Shown here in pieces: positions 1-8,610 of a stretch of 64,000 nt of DNA (its first letter is position 1; each line of letters starts with the position of its first letter). A program made the translations under genes and the position numbers. The stretch lies in NCBI RefSeq assembly GCF_016107575.1, contig NZ_JABAST010000009.1, positions 1 through 64,000 of the forward strand, in the 5' to 3' direction. The DNA is from Psychrobacter faecalis (GTDB lineage Bacteria; Pseudomonadota; Gammaproteobacteria; Pseudomonadales; Moraxellaceae). The notes under the pieces were generated by a model that worked only from the letters and a program-made list of their open reading frames with translations, did not search any database and was not told the origin of the DNA.

Positions 1-2
1 TA

Positions 3-140
3 CAAAGGGTACGAGCAAGAGATTTATGGCATTTGTCTCATCGATTGATTCGTAAAATCCTGTCACACAATCTGTGCTTTGTACTCAACAAAAAACTTGG
101 TAATCCGCCTCTTCAGTTTGATTTGCTTATTTCAAGTTGA
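3..140 (+). CDS. IS982-like transposase, C-terminal end (cut by window edge)
   Basis: The frame opening at base 3 is open to a TGA at 138-140 and gives about 45 residues. They contain the pattern RVRARDLWHLSHRLIRKILS, then a leucine-rich segment ending in LGNPPLQFDLL. Basic RxRA, a helix with RK and a final LGxxPLxFxxL are what I know from the C-termini of IS982-family transposases. The start lies outside the window, so it cannot be said whether the gene is intact. Downstream to base 416 I see neither another gene nor a clear insertion-sequence terminus. The family call is from memory of the motif pattern and could be another DDE family. Confidence 0.5.
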   Translation, partial: QRVRARDLWHLSHRLIRKILSHNLCFVLNKKLGNPPLQFDLLISS

Positions 141-416
141 GAGTGGGGTTTTATATATACTTAGTTATACATCTTTCTTAAGCGCCGTTACTTGTATTAA
201 AAACAGTTTATGCCTATCTTTTCTAGTCAAGAGTTTGCCACGCTCTCATACTTATTCAAAAAAGCCATTATAGGCCTCATAAATAGAGATCTATAATGGT
301 TTAATCCTATCTTTTCTCAGGTGGTATAAGAATTTTCTGATGTAAATACTTTCTCTTTACATAATTTCCTTATTATTAATAAGTTAGCGATGGACAGTAA
401 AAATCATCCTTTTCAG

Positions 417-1034
417 CTATAACTGGGCATTGGCGCTATCAACCTCAGCATATACCGCTGTGCTACCGTCTTTGTTGATTTGCATCACTTGATAAGGTGA
501 AAATTTATTTTGGTACTCCATCCCGGGGCTACCCATTGGCATACCGGGTACGGCAAGACCAATAGCCTCGCTTGGCGGATTGGCTAAAAACTGGGCTATA
601 TACTTGGCAGGCACATGACCTTCGAATACATAACCGTCGCTCGTGACCGCCGTGTGACAAGAGCGCATATTGCTCGGGACACCATAGCGTTCTTTAAAAA
701 CTGCTAAGTCGGCGACATCTTGTCCCGCCGCAGTCATACCGTGATGTTCGGCATGGCTAATCCACTCCTTACAGCAGCCACAATTGGCATCTTTATAAAC
801 CGTCGCAGAGACGTTTCTCAGCGCATCACTGTTACTGCTAGAGCTCGTCGACTCAGTTTTAGACGTTTGGACTTTTGAATTCTGGCTGTCTGTTGCCGTC
901 TCTACAGGCGCTGTGGTTGCAGCAGTGGTATTGGTGTCGTTACAAGCAAATAACGACGATGTCACTGTCAGTAGGATAAGCGCACCAAACAATTTATGCT
1001 GCTTAAAAGTTAAGTTATGGTTATCAGGTTTCAT
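417..1034 (-). CDS. DUF411 metal-binding lipoprotein
   Basis: This 205-residue protein is a predicted lipoprotein: a hydrophobic segment at about residues 15-30 ends in LFA-C31. A Ser/Thr/Ala-rich linker follows, then a DUF411 domain. The domain shows a CGCC cluster (residues 85-88, context YKDANCGCCKEW), GVPSNMRSCHTA, the GHVPA turn and AVPGMPMGSPGME near the end. DUF411 proteins are small periplasmic proteins often found beside copper-handling genes, and the Cys cluster, the SCH and the Met-rich loop are plausible Cu(I) ligands. Metal binding is inference from the family. An AGAGGG ribosome site precedes the ATG. No copper gene lies next to it here, so it appears to be a single-gene unit. 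Confidence 0.8.
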   Translation of the reverse strand: MKPDNHNLTFKQHKLFGALILLTVTSSLFACNDTNTTAATTAPVETATDSQNSKVQTSKTESTSSSSNSDALRNVSATVYKDANCGCCKEWISHAEHHGMTAAGQDVADLAVFKERYGVPSNMRSCHTAVTSDGYVFEGHVPAKYIAQFLANPPSEAIGLAVPGMPMGSPGMEYQNKFSPYQVMQINKDGSTAVYAEVDSANAQL

Positions 1035-1291
1035 ACATACCCTCTCGTCATTTATTGTTTAATGTCGCATGTGATATTTATAATCAAAAAGAGCTGTCTT
1101 TCATTTTTAAATTTGGAGCAATACGTTAAGCGTTTGACCCGATATCACGACACTATCATCATACATGCATGATACATGAATCCTTCTGACTAACAGGTGA
1201 CGTTAAGATTACAATATTGTCATTCTCCCACTTTGAAATTTTCACAGATAATTTATTTGACAATTTTTAAGAAAAAACAAAAGGGCAGTAC

Positions 1292-1465
1292 TAGGGCGTG
1301 TCTTCATTTTAAAAATGGTGATAAAAATGAGATAAATTGCAGTCAAACAAGGAAAATAGCGCCGTTAATATCGGGATATTACCTAGCTATTTGATGAAGT
1401 TTGGCAAAATTTAGCCATTTTTAGCCCATTTAGATGTCCATCGATTGAATTGAAGACACGCCCTA
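1292..1465. mobile_element. IS5/IS427-type MITE, about 170 bp
   Basis: Perfect 13-bp inverted termini GGGCGTGTCTTCA (1294-1306) and its complement (1451-1463) are each flanked by TA (1292-1293, 1464-1465), as expected for a TA target duplication. The 144 bp between them hold no credible gene. Weaker complementarity continues inward (AAAATGG near the left end, complementary stretches near the right). The termini and the TA duplication resemble the IS427 subgroup of IS5, so this is probably a non-autonomous derivative mobilised in trans. It fills most of the gap between the DUF411 gene and the next gene. I see nothing else in 1035-1629. Confidence 0.65.
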
Positions 1466-1629
1466 AAAACAATCTGCAAATAACAATATTTAAAGCAGCG
1501 GCTATAACAGTGCTCTTGATAAGAAAAGCGATGAGATCTTGCATAGGATATAGAGAAAGGATTGAGGACTGCGTCACTGCTTATCCTCCATTAATAGAAT
1601 AAGCAGCGATTATTTATATAGACTGGACT

Positions 1630-2337
1630 TTATCTCTTATACACCCCCAGCCCCTTTATTTGACGTCTCATTATCTTCGACCAATATTGCCGCCGCGCTT
1701 TTTTGAGCGTCGCCCACTGCTCATCATCGACATAAATGCCTTCTTTCCAAGCGCGCTGATGGGTTTCAAACAATTCATCCGTCGAAATCTTACGATCAAA
1801 ATGCTGAATATCCTGCTCAATATCAAAGTTAGCCGTCGATAATTCAATCACCATATCATTGGTATTGTAGTTGTCCTGCGCCTCATTAAAAAAATACAAA
1901 TCAGGATAAACAAACCTTTTATCTAAAGTGAATACCGTATGCTTAGGAGCGCTACCATTATCCCATTTAGCGAGACATGCAAACCCTTTTGAGGCCAGTT
2001 TTGCAAGCTCGCTGTAGGCTAGCCAGCGGTTATGACAGTTTTTTAGATAGATTTTAAAATGCTCGCGATCGCCCATTTTTTCAAGCGCATAGTCCATCAC
2101 GGCAGGCAGATGACAAACCAGACTGCTACCATACAAATCTAAAACAACCTCACCCTCTGCTTGATGCACAATATCGATAGGCATATCGCGCTCAGATAAA
2201 ATAAACGGACTGGCATTATTAAAATGCAAAACACCATTAAGCCCCGCCATCTGTAGCTCAGCCACCATAGAGGCGATCAGATCTGCCTCGCCTACTTCAC
2301 GCTGCAACCCTAAAAAAGCTTTATTGACCATGGTCAC
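1630..2337 (-). CDS. Hypothetical protein, 235 aa
   Basis: I do not recognise this protein. It is soluble (no signal peptide or membrane segment) and of mixed composition. An early part contains LHFNNASPF and a LDLYGSSLVCHLP stretch, followed by an aromatic-rich middle (WLAYSELAKLASKGFACLAKW) and a basic C-terminus with ARRQYW and MRRQIKGLG. The start is ambiguous: GTG at 2337 or ATG at 2331, neither with a strong ribosome site. It begins 37 bp downstream of the 580-residue gene on the same strand, so the two probably form one transcript and may work together. Its coding character (long open frame, matching strand) is solid. The function is open. Confidence 0.7.
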   Translation of the reverse strand: MTMVNKAFLGLQREVGEADLIASMVAELQMAGLNGVLHFNNASPFILSERDMPIDIVHQAEGEVVLDLYGSSLVCHLPAVMDYALEKMGDREHFKIYLKNCHNRWLAYSELAKLASKGFACLAKWDNGSAPKHTVFTLDKRFVYPDLYFFNEAQDNYNTNDMVIELSTANFDIEQDIQHFDRKISTDELFETHQRAWKEGIYVDDEQWATLKKARRQYWSKIMRRQIKGLGVYKR

Positions 2338-2374
2338 GATTTCATTGTGCGATACAATAATGTCTTGATACTCC

Positions 2375-4117
2375 TTATTGGGCGGCTAATGGTAAAGTTG
2401 ATAAGTCATGTATTTTTGGTACAAGAGGAAATAGCCATTCATCGCTATCTACTTCATCGAATAATGGCGCGCCTTGGAACAGGGTCACGCGTACCCAACG
2501 ATCGGATCTCGGATCAAACTTGGTGGCCCCAAACATGGACAATTTACAGCGCAATAAATGCATCGGTAGTGCGGTTTTTTGCAAGACATTAATCTGAATG
2601 TCACCCATCTTTTTATGACCCAACGTCCAGACGCGTCGGGCGATGGTGCGGTATTTTGGCTGGGTTAAAATGAATTCAGACAATAGCTGCTGAGAATTAG
2701 CTTGTTTTAGTGCTAAATACAGGGTATTCGCTTGGCGGCCGATATCTAACAAAAATTCTTTATCATCGCCATGCTCTTGGCCGCGCACGCCCATTCTCGG
2801 CTCTTCTTTATCTTCAGAGCGATACCAAAACCAATAGACATTCTCTTCGGCAGAAAAATCAATACTAATCGCCCACTGATAACGCGCTTCCAATACTTCA
2901 ATTAAGTCTTGAACCACTTTACCACTAGGCAATGACATGGTTTCATCAGCATTTACTTGGCCGGCAAATCCATCCACACGCTCAGGATATAGCTCCATCA
3001 TACAAGAGATAATAACCTCTTGGCTCTCAAAACTGAGATGATCGTTGCGCTGTAAAAAATCCGCCCACGTGTTACATTTTTTCAGCTCAGATGTCAGCTT
3101 GCTTTGTAATTGGGTTAGCTCCGTCACAATCGTATGGTTAAGCATAATTTGTGGCTCATTGATGGTAACGACTTCTGAAAAATGCTGAATGGCGCGACTC
3201 ATCAAGGTTGAAAATTGCGCTATTTGATTATCATCGGCTTCAAAGTCGATATCGCAAACCAATACCGCTTGCAATGCCGCTTCACGCGTACTTAACCATT
3301 GATCCACCACACAAGGATGATTGATCAAATAAGGCGCCATACCAAGACCGGTGGCATTACCGATACCTAAGTAGCGTTTAATCTCTGGATGTAGGCTGAC
3401 AGCCTTATTACCACCTCTTTTCTTCGCCAAATAATCCACCCAATCAAGACTAAATTCTCGGATAAGATACACCGCACACATCTGCGCGCGAAAAGATTGG
3501 TTAAAATCTTCACTATGATCTAGAGGTTTGAAATCGTAAATACCAAACTTACCATTGCCATAAACCGCGGTGGTGCGCAAGATATAACCGACTTTGGCTA
3601 GTACTTCTAAATCAGGCTGTTTGCCATCGGCAAGTGCGCTGACAACATGATCAAAGACGCGCACGCTTTTATTAGCACGAGCCAGTACCATGACCATGTT
3701 TGAGTTGCGACCGGCTTCTTGTAGTGGCACATTAACTTTTAGATTTGCTAATAGCTCATCGCCGATTTCGCCGTAAACCAAAGCAAAGGTCACATCCCAC
3801 TTTTGCGCAATCACGCGGTCATTACGCTCTTCATCAGCGATTTGATTGCAAAATACCACCAAATGATAAATATGCTCCGGCGTTTGCAAACGATAAATCA
3901 CTTGTCCGTAGCCGTCATCATCTAAATCCCAAAGATGCTTACTGAGTGTCCAATTTTCTTGATCGATTTTACGCAATAGCGTACGCACAAAACTGATACG
4001 CGTTTGGTGCATCGCGCCCAGTCTTTCAGAGTGCATCACCACATCGGGGGTACGAAAGCTGACCGCGTCTAGCTTGGCATTTTTCAGCATTTCGCTGTTT
4101 GGCAAAGTATGTTCCAT
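2375..4117 (-). CDS. Hypothetical protein, 580 aa
   Basis: This is a large soluble protein that I do not recognise. There is no signal peptide and no convincing transmembrane helix. Visible landmarks are an N-terminal RTLLRKIDQENW, a YGQVIYRLQTPEHIYHLVVF segment, a GIGNATGLGMAPYLINHPC stretch around residues 255-275, and a C-terminal half rich in aromatic and acidic residues. The Gly-rich GIGNATGLGMAPY loop is the likeliest ligand-binding feature, but no known nucleotide or metal motif matches. The ATG is preceded by AAGGTGAT. It lies between the remnant BCCT transporter gene and the 235-residue gene, all leftward, so it may belong to the catabolic unit with the M19 and aldehyde dehydrogenase genes. 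Confidence 0.75.
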   Translation of the reverse strand: MEHTLPNSEMLKNAKLDAVSFRTPDVVMHSERLGAMHQTRISFVRTLLRKIDQENWTLSKHLWDLDDDGYGQVIYRLQTPEHIYHLVVFCNQIADEERNDRVIAQKWDVTFALVYGEIGDELLANLKVNVPLQEAGRNSNMVMVLARANKSVRVFDHVVSALADGKQPDLEVLAKVGYILRTTAVYGNGKFGIYDFKPLDHSEDFNQSFRAQMCAVYLIREFSLDWVDYLAKKRGGNKAVSLHPEIKRYLGIGNATGLGMAPYLINHPCVVDQWLSTREAALQAVLVCDIDFEADDNQIAQFSTLMSRAIQHFSEVVTINEPQIMLNHTIVTELTQLQSKLTSELKKCNTWADFLQRNDHLSFESQEVIISCMMELYPERVDGFAGQVNADETMSLPSGKVVQDLIEVLEARYQWAISIDFSAEENVYWFWYRSEDKEEPRMGVRGQEHGDDKEFLLDIGRQANTLYLALKQANSQQLLSEFILTQPKYRTIARRVWTLGHKKMGDIQINVLQKTALPMHLLRCKLSMFGATKFDPRSDRWVRVTLFQGAPLFDEVDSDEWLFPLVPKIHDLSTLPLAAQ

Positions 4118-4232
4118 ATAACTATCACCTTAAATATATCTCAAGCTCATCACTTATCGGGCAATTTTAAAGACTCACTATTATTTATGACTTTAATGTG
4201 CAAATAAGTTATGCGCTTTATTAATGATGCAT

Positions 4233-5125
4233 TCAATCGATTTTTTTCACAATCTCTTGAGTAGCAAGTTTTTCTTCCGCAATTTTATGAGCCGTCTCAA
4301 CACGGTTAGGACGATAAAGGTCTTGGTCGCGCGCCATTTGTTGCGCAATTTTGGGACCATTCCATAACGACGGTAGGAGAATGAAAGATACCGGCACCGC
4401 GGTAATGACAATAAAAGACTGCAAAGCTGTGACGCCCATCATAATGTGATACAGCAAGCATCGATAATCGCGCCCGTTTGACCCGTGAGTACGCGCTCGC
4501 CAAACATAGGATACAAAAGCGTACGAGGTTTGAGCGGCAAGCCTTTGTCATAATGCAGATGCATCACCACAATGGCGGTCAAGCTACCGACAATCGACCA
4601 CGCCAAAAAACCCCAGTGCATAAAGGATTGCGAAAGTGCATTAATAGCGCGTTGTTGGATATCAGCAAATTCGCCGTAAAGAGGCGGTGCCGATACAAAA
4701 TGCGCAATAGGTTCAGCGGCCGCCCAAAAGACACCGCCGCCCGCAAGCAGTGTACAAAATAGAATCGCCATCCATTTAAAGCTATCCATTTCAGGCTTAG
4801 GCAGATTACCTAAAATGACCCGTCCTGTGCGGCCTGCCCCAACTGCTAAAGCAATCACAAAAGTAGCTAACAATAAGATTTGCCAAAACGGCCCAAAGAC
4901 TTTAGCCGACCAGACAAAACCTATATTGACTATTTCTGCTAGGCGCTCTTCGGCAAAAATTGCCATCAGCACAAAGACAATGATAAAGCCGCCGCTGTAC
5001 CAAAACGCTGGATTATAGAGCCCTAAGGTATCAGATGAGTCTTGGTTCAAATCCTCATGTACTTTTACAGTATTATGCGAGCGTCCATGCTCATTATTTC
5101 GGTTAAGTCCCTTTAAGTAGGCCAT
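4233..5125 (-). pseudogene. BCCT-family betaine/choline/carnitine transporter, internally deleted
   Basis: Two out-of-frame pieces of one transporter lie head to tail. The 5' piece (5125 to about 4439, 228 residues) has the BCCT N-terminus: hydrophobic helices, AVGAGRTGRVILG, GGGVFWAAAEPIAHF and MHWGFLAWSIVGS, stopping after GAIIDACC. The 3' piece (about 4457 to 4233, another frame) resumes with LQSFIVITAVPVSFILLPS, the last helix of the family, plus a charged tail. BCCT proteins have 12 helices and over 500 residues, so about half, including the substrate-binding core, is gone. An out-of-frame deletion with its junction near 4440-4460 explains this best. The functional gene would have been the uptake step for the neighbouring catabolic enzymes. 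Confidence 0.8.
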
Positions 5126-5263
5126 GATGTGGCTCCATATGATAATCTTGCGTCATTTAAATTAGCGTTACATCTAAATTGTGTTATTGCACCTGTCCAT
5201 ACTTTAATGTTTCTGGTTTACATGCTATTTAATGTTATCTAACACCCACTATCGCGTGAGCAC

Positions 5264-6253
5264 TTAGGTTAAAGGCTTGATGCCAGCCTCAAGAAAATTA
5301 AACCAGTTTTGTCCGATAATCTTGCCAGCGTCTGTGTCATCAAAACCATGTTTGAGCAAACCGTTGTAGATGTTCTCCATACCGTCCTTGCCAGCGAACC
5401 ACGGCAAGGTGTCCGGCCAGCCTGAATTGTTGGCATTGCCTTCACCATAATCCATGGCCTTTGACCAACGTCCATTGCGCATCCATTCAAGCACCGCTTG
5501 TGGCTGGTTTAAGCACAAATCACTGCCAATGGCTAAATGCTCTACGCCATACTTATCGGCACAATCAGCAATCATGCGACAAAAATCATCAAGCGTACAG
5601 TTGCTACCATTCGGCAAATGGAAGGGATATAAGCTAAAACCCAACAGACCACCTGCTTGGGTTAAGGCGCTAATGACCGTATCGGATTTATTACGTAAGG
5701 CATCATGTGCTGTGGTTGGATTGGCGTGGCTGATACAAATTGGACGGCTCGATATCTCAATAGCCTCAAGCGTTGATTGCTCAGCGCTATGTGACATATC
5801 GATAATCATGCCGACGCGATTCATCTCTTTGATGGCTTGTTGACCAAAACGTGTCACACCGCTATCGTTTTGCTCATAACAGCCGGTCGCTAGCAAGCTT
5901 TGGTTGTTATAAGTTAGTTGCATAATCAGCAATCCCAAACGGCGCATGACGCTAATTAAGCCAATCTCATCATCAATAGGTGAGCAGTTTTGCGCGCCAA
6001 AAAAGATACCGACTTTGCCTTGCTCCTTTGCAGTCTTAATATCAGCGACCAAATAAACGGGCAAAATCAAATCGCTATTTTGCTCAAAGCGCCTATGCCA
6101 TTCGCTAAAGCGCGTCAGGGTTTGGCGCGCATCTTCATGATAGACCAAGGTCGCATGTACCGCGTCGATACCGCTGGCTTGTAGCATCTTAAAGTAGTCT
6201 CGATCCCAGTGGCTATACTGCAATCCGTCAATGACGATATGGTCTTGGTACAT
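5264..6253 (-). CDS. M19 (renal dipeptidase) family protein
   Basis: This 329-residue cytosolic protein matches the membrane-dipeptidase (M19) amidohydrolase fold: VIDGLQYSHW at the N-terminus, MRRLGLLIMQLTYNNQSLLATGC, MIIDMSHSAEQSTLEAI, ICISHANP and AIGSDLCLN in order. Canonical M19 enzymes start with an H-x-D metal motif and have a bridging Glu in the next strand. Here these read DGLQY and FFGAQN, whereas the SH histidines and the GSD aspartate remain. It resembles the M19-like protein encoded beside dimethylglycine catabolism genes in Pseudomonas, which would fit a methylated-amine role next to a BCCT transporter (inference). AAGGGAA precedes the ATG. Classical dipeptidase activity seems doubtful. 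Confidence 0.75.
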   Translation of the reverse strand: MYQDHIVIDGLQYSHWDRDYFKMLQASGIDAVHATLVYHEDARQTLTRFSEWHRRFEQNSDLILPVYLVADIKTAKEQGKVGIFFGAQNCSPIDDEIGLISVMRRLGLLIMQLTYNNQSLLATGCYEQNDSGVTRFGQQAIKEMNRVGMIIDMSHSAEQSTLEAIEISSRPICISHANPTTAHDALRNKSDTVISALTQAGGLLGFSLYPFHLPNGSNCTLDDFCRMIADCADKYGVEHLAIGSDLCLNQPQAVLEWMRNGRWSKAMDYGEGNANNSGWPDTLPWFAGKDGMENIYNGLLKHGFDDTDAGKIIGQNWFNFLEAGIKPLT

Positions 6254-6336
6254 ATCAAATTCCCTTTTTATACTTTTTAAAATGGTGTCGATATAAAATA
6301 AAGCAGTGCCATAAATACCGACACATAACTGGTATA

Positions 6337-6385
6337 ATTTTTTTTCGCTTGCTGTTCGCCATGCTCGCCGAGGCTACAAAAAATT
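6337..6385. repeat. Dispersed repeat, copy 1
   Basis: A stretch of about 49 bp has a T-run, then CGCTTGCTGT, a variable middle, and GAGGCTACAAAAAATT. The same outline appears in reverse complement at 63884-63932 (TTGCTTGCTGT, variable middle, GAGGCTACAAAAAATT). It sits in the intergenic space between the M19 gene and the aldehyde dehydrogenase. With two copies in one window it is probably a genome-wide repeat. Its function is unknown. Confidence 0.55.
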
Positions 6386-6448
6386 TATCCCAGCCATACT
6401 TCCTTCTACGCTAGAGCCACTAAGTGACCAACTCTATAGTGATTTTGC

Positions 6449-7912
6449 TTAGTACGCTTTTTGATAAGCCGTCTTGACGATGGTATAAAACTCTTTGGCA
6501 TATTGGCCTTGCTCACGCGGACCAAAGCTCGACTCTTTACGACCACCAAACGGCACATGATAATCGGTACCTGCTGTCGCCAGATTGACCATGACACAGC
6601 CCGCTTGCACTTGTTCTTTAAATAGCGAGCTGTTACGCAAGCTTTGGGTGATGATGCCGCCGGTTAAGCCAAAACGCGTGTCATTGGTCATGGCAATGGC
6701 TTCTTCTAAATTCTTGACACGCATGACGCAAGCGAGCGGCGCAAATACTTCTTCTTGGTTGATATCCCAGCTATTATCAGTATCGGTAAACAAGGTTGGC
6801 GACATATAATAGCCGTCATGGGCCATCTCTAGACGCTCGCCACCAAAGGCTAAATTGGCACCAGCCTGCTTGGCTTTTTCAATCCAATCCATGTTAGACG
6901 CTAGCTGCTTGTCATCAACGATAGGACCCATAAAGATACCGTCATCCAGCGCATGACCGACTTTTAAGGTTTTCATTTTTGCAATCACGCCATCGACGAA
7001 CGCATCATGAATACCGTCCATCACAATCAAACGTGAGGATGCGGTACATTTCTGACCTGAGCCACCAAACGCGCCAGCAACCGCCGCATCAATAGCCACT
7101 TGCAAATCGGCATCATCAGCGATAACCAAGGCATTTTTACTGCCCATCTCAAGTTGGCAACGCACAAAGTTAGGCGCCGTTGCCGCCGCAACTTTGCGGC
7201 CGGTTTCTACTGAACCGGTAAAGCTGACTGCATCGATATCTTTTGAATTGATAAGCGCATCGCCAACTGATGAGCCGCCACCGAGCACTAAGTTAAACGT
7301 ACCTTCTGGCAAGCCTTGACGGTGAATGATTTCTGCTAAAGCAACGGCGCTGGCTGGCGTTAAATTGGCAGGCTTCCAAATCACACTATTACCAAAGGCC
7401 AACGCTGGGGCGATTTTCCGTACCGCGGTCGCCGTTGGAAAGTTCCAAGGTGAGATAATAGCGACGACACCGACAGCTTCGCGGGTGACTTCAACTTTGA
7501 CGCCAGGGCGGACTGAATCAGCAAGGTCGCCCATTTGGCGCAGCACTTCGGCGGCATAATAGTGAAAGAACTGCCCTGCGCGATAAATCTCACCGCGACC
7601 TTCCGCAAACGGCTTGCCTTCTTCGCGTGATAATAAAGTACCTAGCTCATCACAGCGCGCAATCATCTCATCGCCAATCGCTTGCAAGATAGCTTGCTTT
7701 TTTTCCAACGGTACCGCTTCCCACTTTGGCTGGGCACGGCGCGCGGCAGCGATCGCATCTTGTACTTGCTTACTGCTGGCTTGAGCAAATTCACCAATCG
7801 TTTCTGTGATATCAGAGGGGTTAATATTGGCAATGGTATCGCTACCTGCCTGCCATTCACCGTTGATATAAAGCGATTTTTTTGGGTCTTGTTTGAGCGC
7901 TTGAGTTGACAT
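6449..7912 (-). CDS. Aldehyde dehydrogenase (alpha-ketoglutarate-semialdehyde type)
   Basis: This 487-residue NAD(P)-dependent aldehyde dehydrogenase has the full motif set: the ISPWNFPTATAVRKIAPALA cofactor strand, FTGSVETGRKVA, the general-base region LEMGSKN with its Glu, and the nucleophile GQKCTASSR. EEVFAPLACV and a standard C-terminus follow. Length and wording are closest in memory to ketoglutarate-semialdehyde dehydrogenases of the YcbD group, which oxidise 2,5-dioxopentanoate. The real substrate is unknown. AAGGATG precedes the ATG. It lies about 100 bp downstream of the RidA gene on the same strand and opposite a divergent LysR gene, so induction by that regulator is likely. LEMGSKN replaces the commoner ELGGKN. 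Confidence 0.85.
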   Translation of the reverse strand: MSTQALKQDPKKSLYINGEWQAGSDTIANINPSDITETIGEFAQASSKQVQDAIAAARRAQPKWEAVPLEKKQAILQAIGDEMIARCDELGTLLSREEGKPFAEGRGEIYRAGQFFHYYAAEVLRQMGDLADSVRPGVKVEVTREAVGVVAIISPWNFPTATAVRKIAPALAFGNSVIWKPANLTPASAVALAEIIHRQGLPEGTFNLVLGGGSSVGDALINSKDIDAVSFTGSVETGRKVAAATAPNFVRCQLEMGSKNALVIADDADLQVAIDAAVAGAFGGSGQKCTASSRLIVMDGIHDAFVDGVIAKMKTLKVGHALDDGIFMGPIVDDKQLASNMDWIEKAKQAGANLAFGGERLEMAHDGYYMSPTLFTDTDNSWDINQEEVFAPLACVMRVKNLEEAIAMTNDTRFGLTGGIITQSLRNSSLFKEQVQAGCVMVNLATAGTDYHVPFGGRKESSFGPREQGQYAKEFYTIVKTAYQKAY

Positions 7913-8012
7913 AACAACATCCTTTATAAAGAGTTTGGGTGCGTTTATTTAAAAACATACAATGAAATTAAGTGATAAAAACCGTCTAACGCTTATAAAT
8001 TAGCGTTTAATC

Positions 8013-8402
8013 TTAAGGCACAGCCGCGTAAACGACCAATTCGACCAGCATTTCTTCTCGTGCCAAGCCTGAGATGACTAAAGCTGCGCGGTTGGGGTAA
8101 GGCGCCTTGAAATATTCTGCATAGACTTGGTTGACGGTTTTTAGATAGTCGCGGTCAGTGACATAAATGAGCACTTGTAATACCGCATCCATACTACTGT
8201 TAGCACATTCTAAGGTGTGCTTTAAATTATCAAGGGTTTGGCGGGTTTGCGCTTCGATGCCAGCTGCGACTACCTCACCGTTTCCATCAATAGGAATTTG
8301 CGCGGTGTATAACGTGCCATTATTGGTGATTGCCCACTCAAGTGGCGATTTTGAGGCATAAAGTGCGGTATTAACCGCTTGTTTGGTTGAGTGAGTGCTC
8401 AT
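8013..8402 (-). CDS. RidA/YjgF-family protein (enamine/imine deaminase)
   Basis: This is a 129-residue protein of the Rid superfamily. Visible signatures are LYTAQIPID, a TRQTLDNLKHTLECANSS helix, VLIYVTDRDYLKTVNQVY and PNRAALVISGLAREEMLVEL at the C-terminus. The ATG at 8402 is chosen because AAGGATT lies 7 bases upstream. A longer frame back to 8465 adds 21 residues atypical of the family. The RidA subfamily has an Arg in the R-x-(A/C/S) motif (here PNRAAL) that binds the carboxylate of 2-iminoacids. Members sit in amino-acid and amine catabolic operons, where they hydrolyse reactive intermediates. Here it leads the operon containing the aldehyde dehydrogenase. Confidence 0.85.
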   Translation of the reverse strand: MSTHSTKQAVNTALYASKSPLEWAITNNGTLYTAQIPIDGNGEVVAAGIEAQTRQTLDNLKHTLECANSSMDAVLQVLIYVTDRDYLKTVNQVYAEYFKAPYPNRAALVISGLAREEMLVELVVYAAVP

Positions 8403-8503
8403 TTTTTCAATCCTTGTCGTAGGTGGCTTTATCAATCCTTTATTTCTAATCCTTATGCTACCCATTTACATACGATAAATCTAACTAATTAAATATTAAA
8501 TAT

Positions 8504-8520
8504 GATAGATTTAATCTATC
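8504..8520. promoter_or_regulatory. Palindromic LysR-type operator candidate (T-N11-A)
   Basis: GATAGATT-T-AATCTATC is a perfect palindrome with 8-base arms. It contains T-N11-A, the core of LysR-family operators. It lies between the divergent RidA/aldehyde dehydrogenase operon (ATG 8402) and the LysR gene (ATG 8611), about 90 bases from the latter. This is the position expected for autoregulation and divergent activation. Confidence 0.6.
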
Positions 8521-8610
8521 ACTTAGATTTGTATTAATTTAACGACTTATGACGTTATGAAAGTGCGTAAAATTAAACAGTAAGCAACGCTTATAAAGGT
8601 AGCCAATATT

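Noticed and set aside
79..273. A 64-residue rightward frame downstream of the transposase tail
   Set aside because: It overlaps the transposase frame, has no ribosome site and is of random-looking composition.
1383..1577. A 64-residue frame overlapping the MITE end on the minus strand
   Set aside because: It crosses the MITE boundary, has no ribosome site and matches no family.
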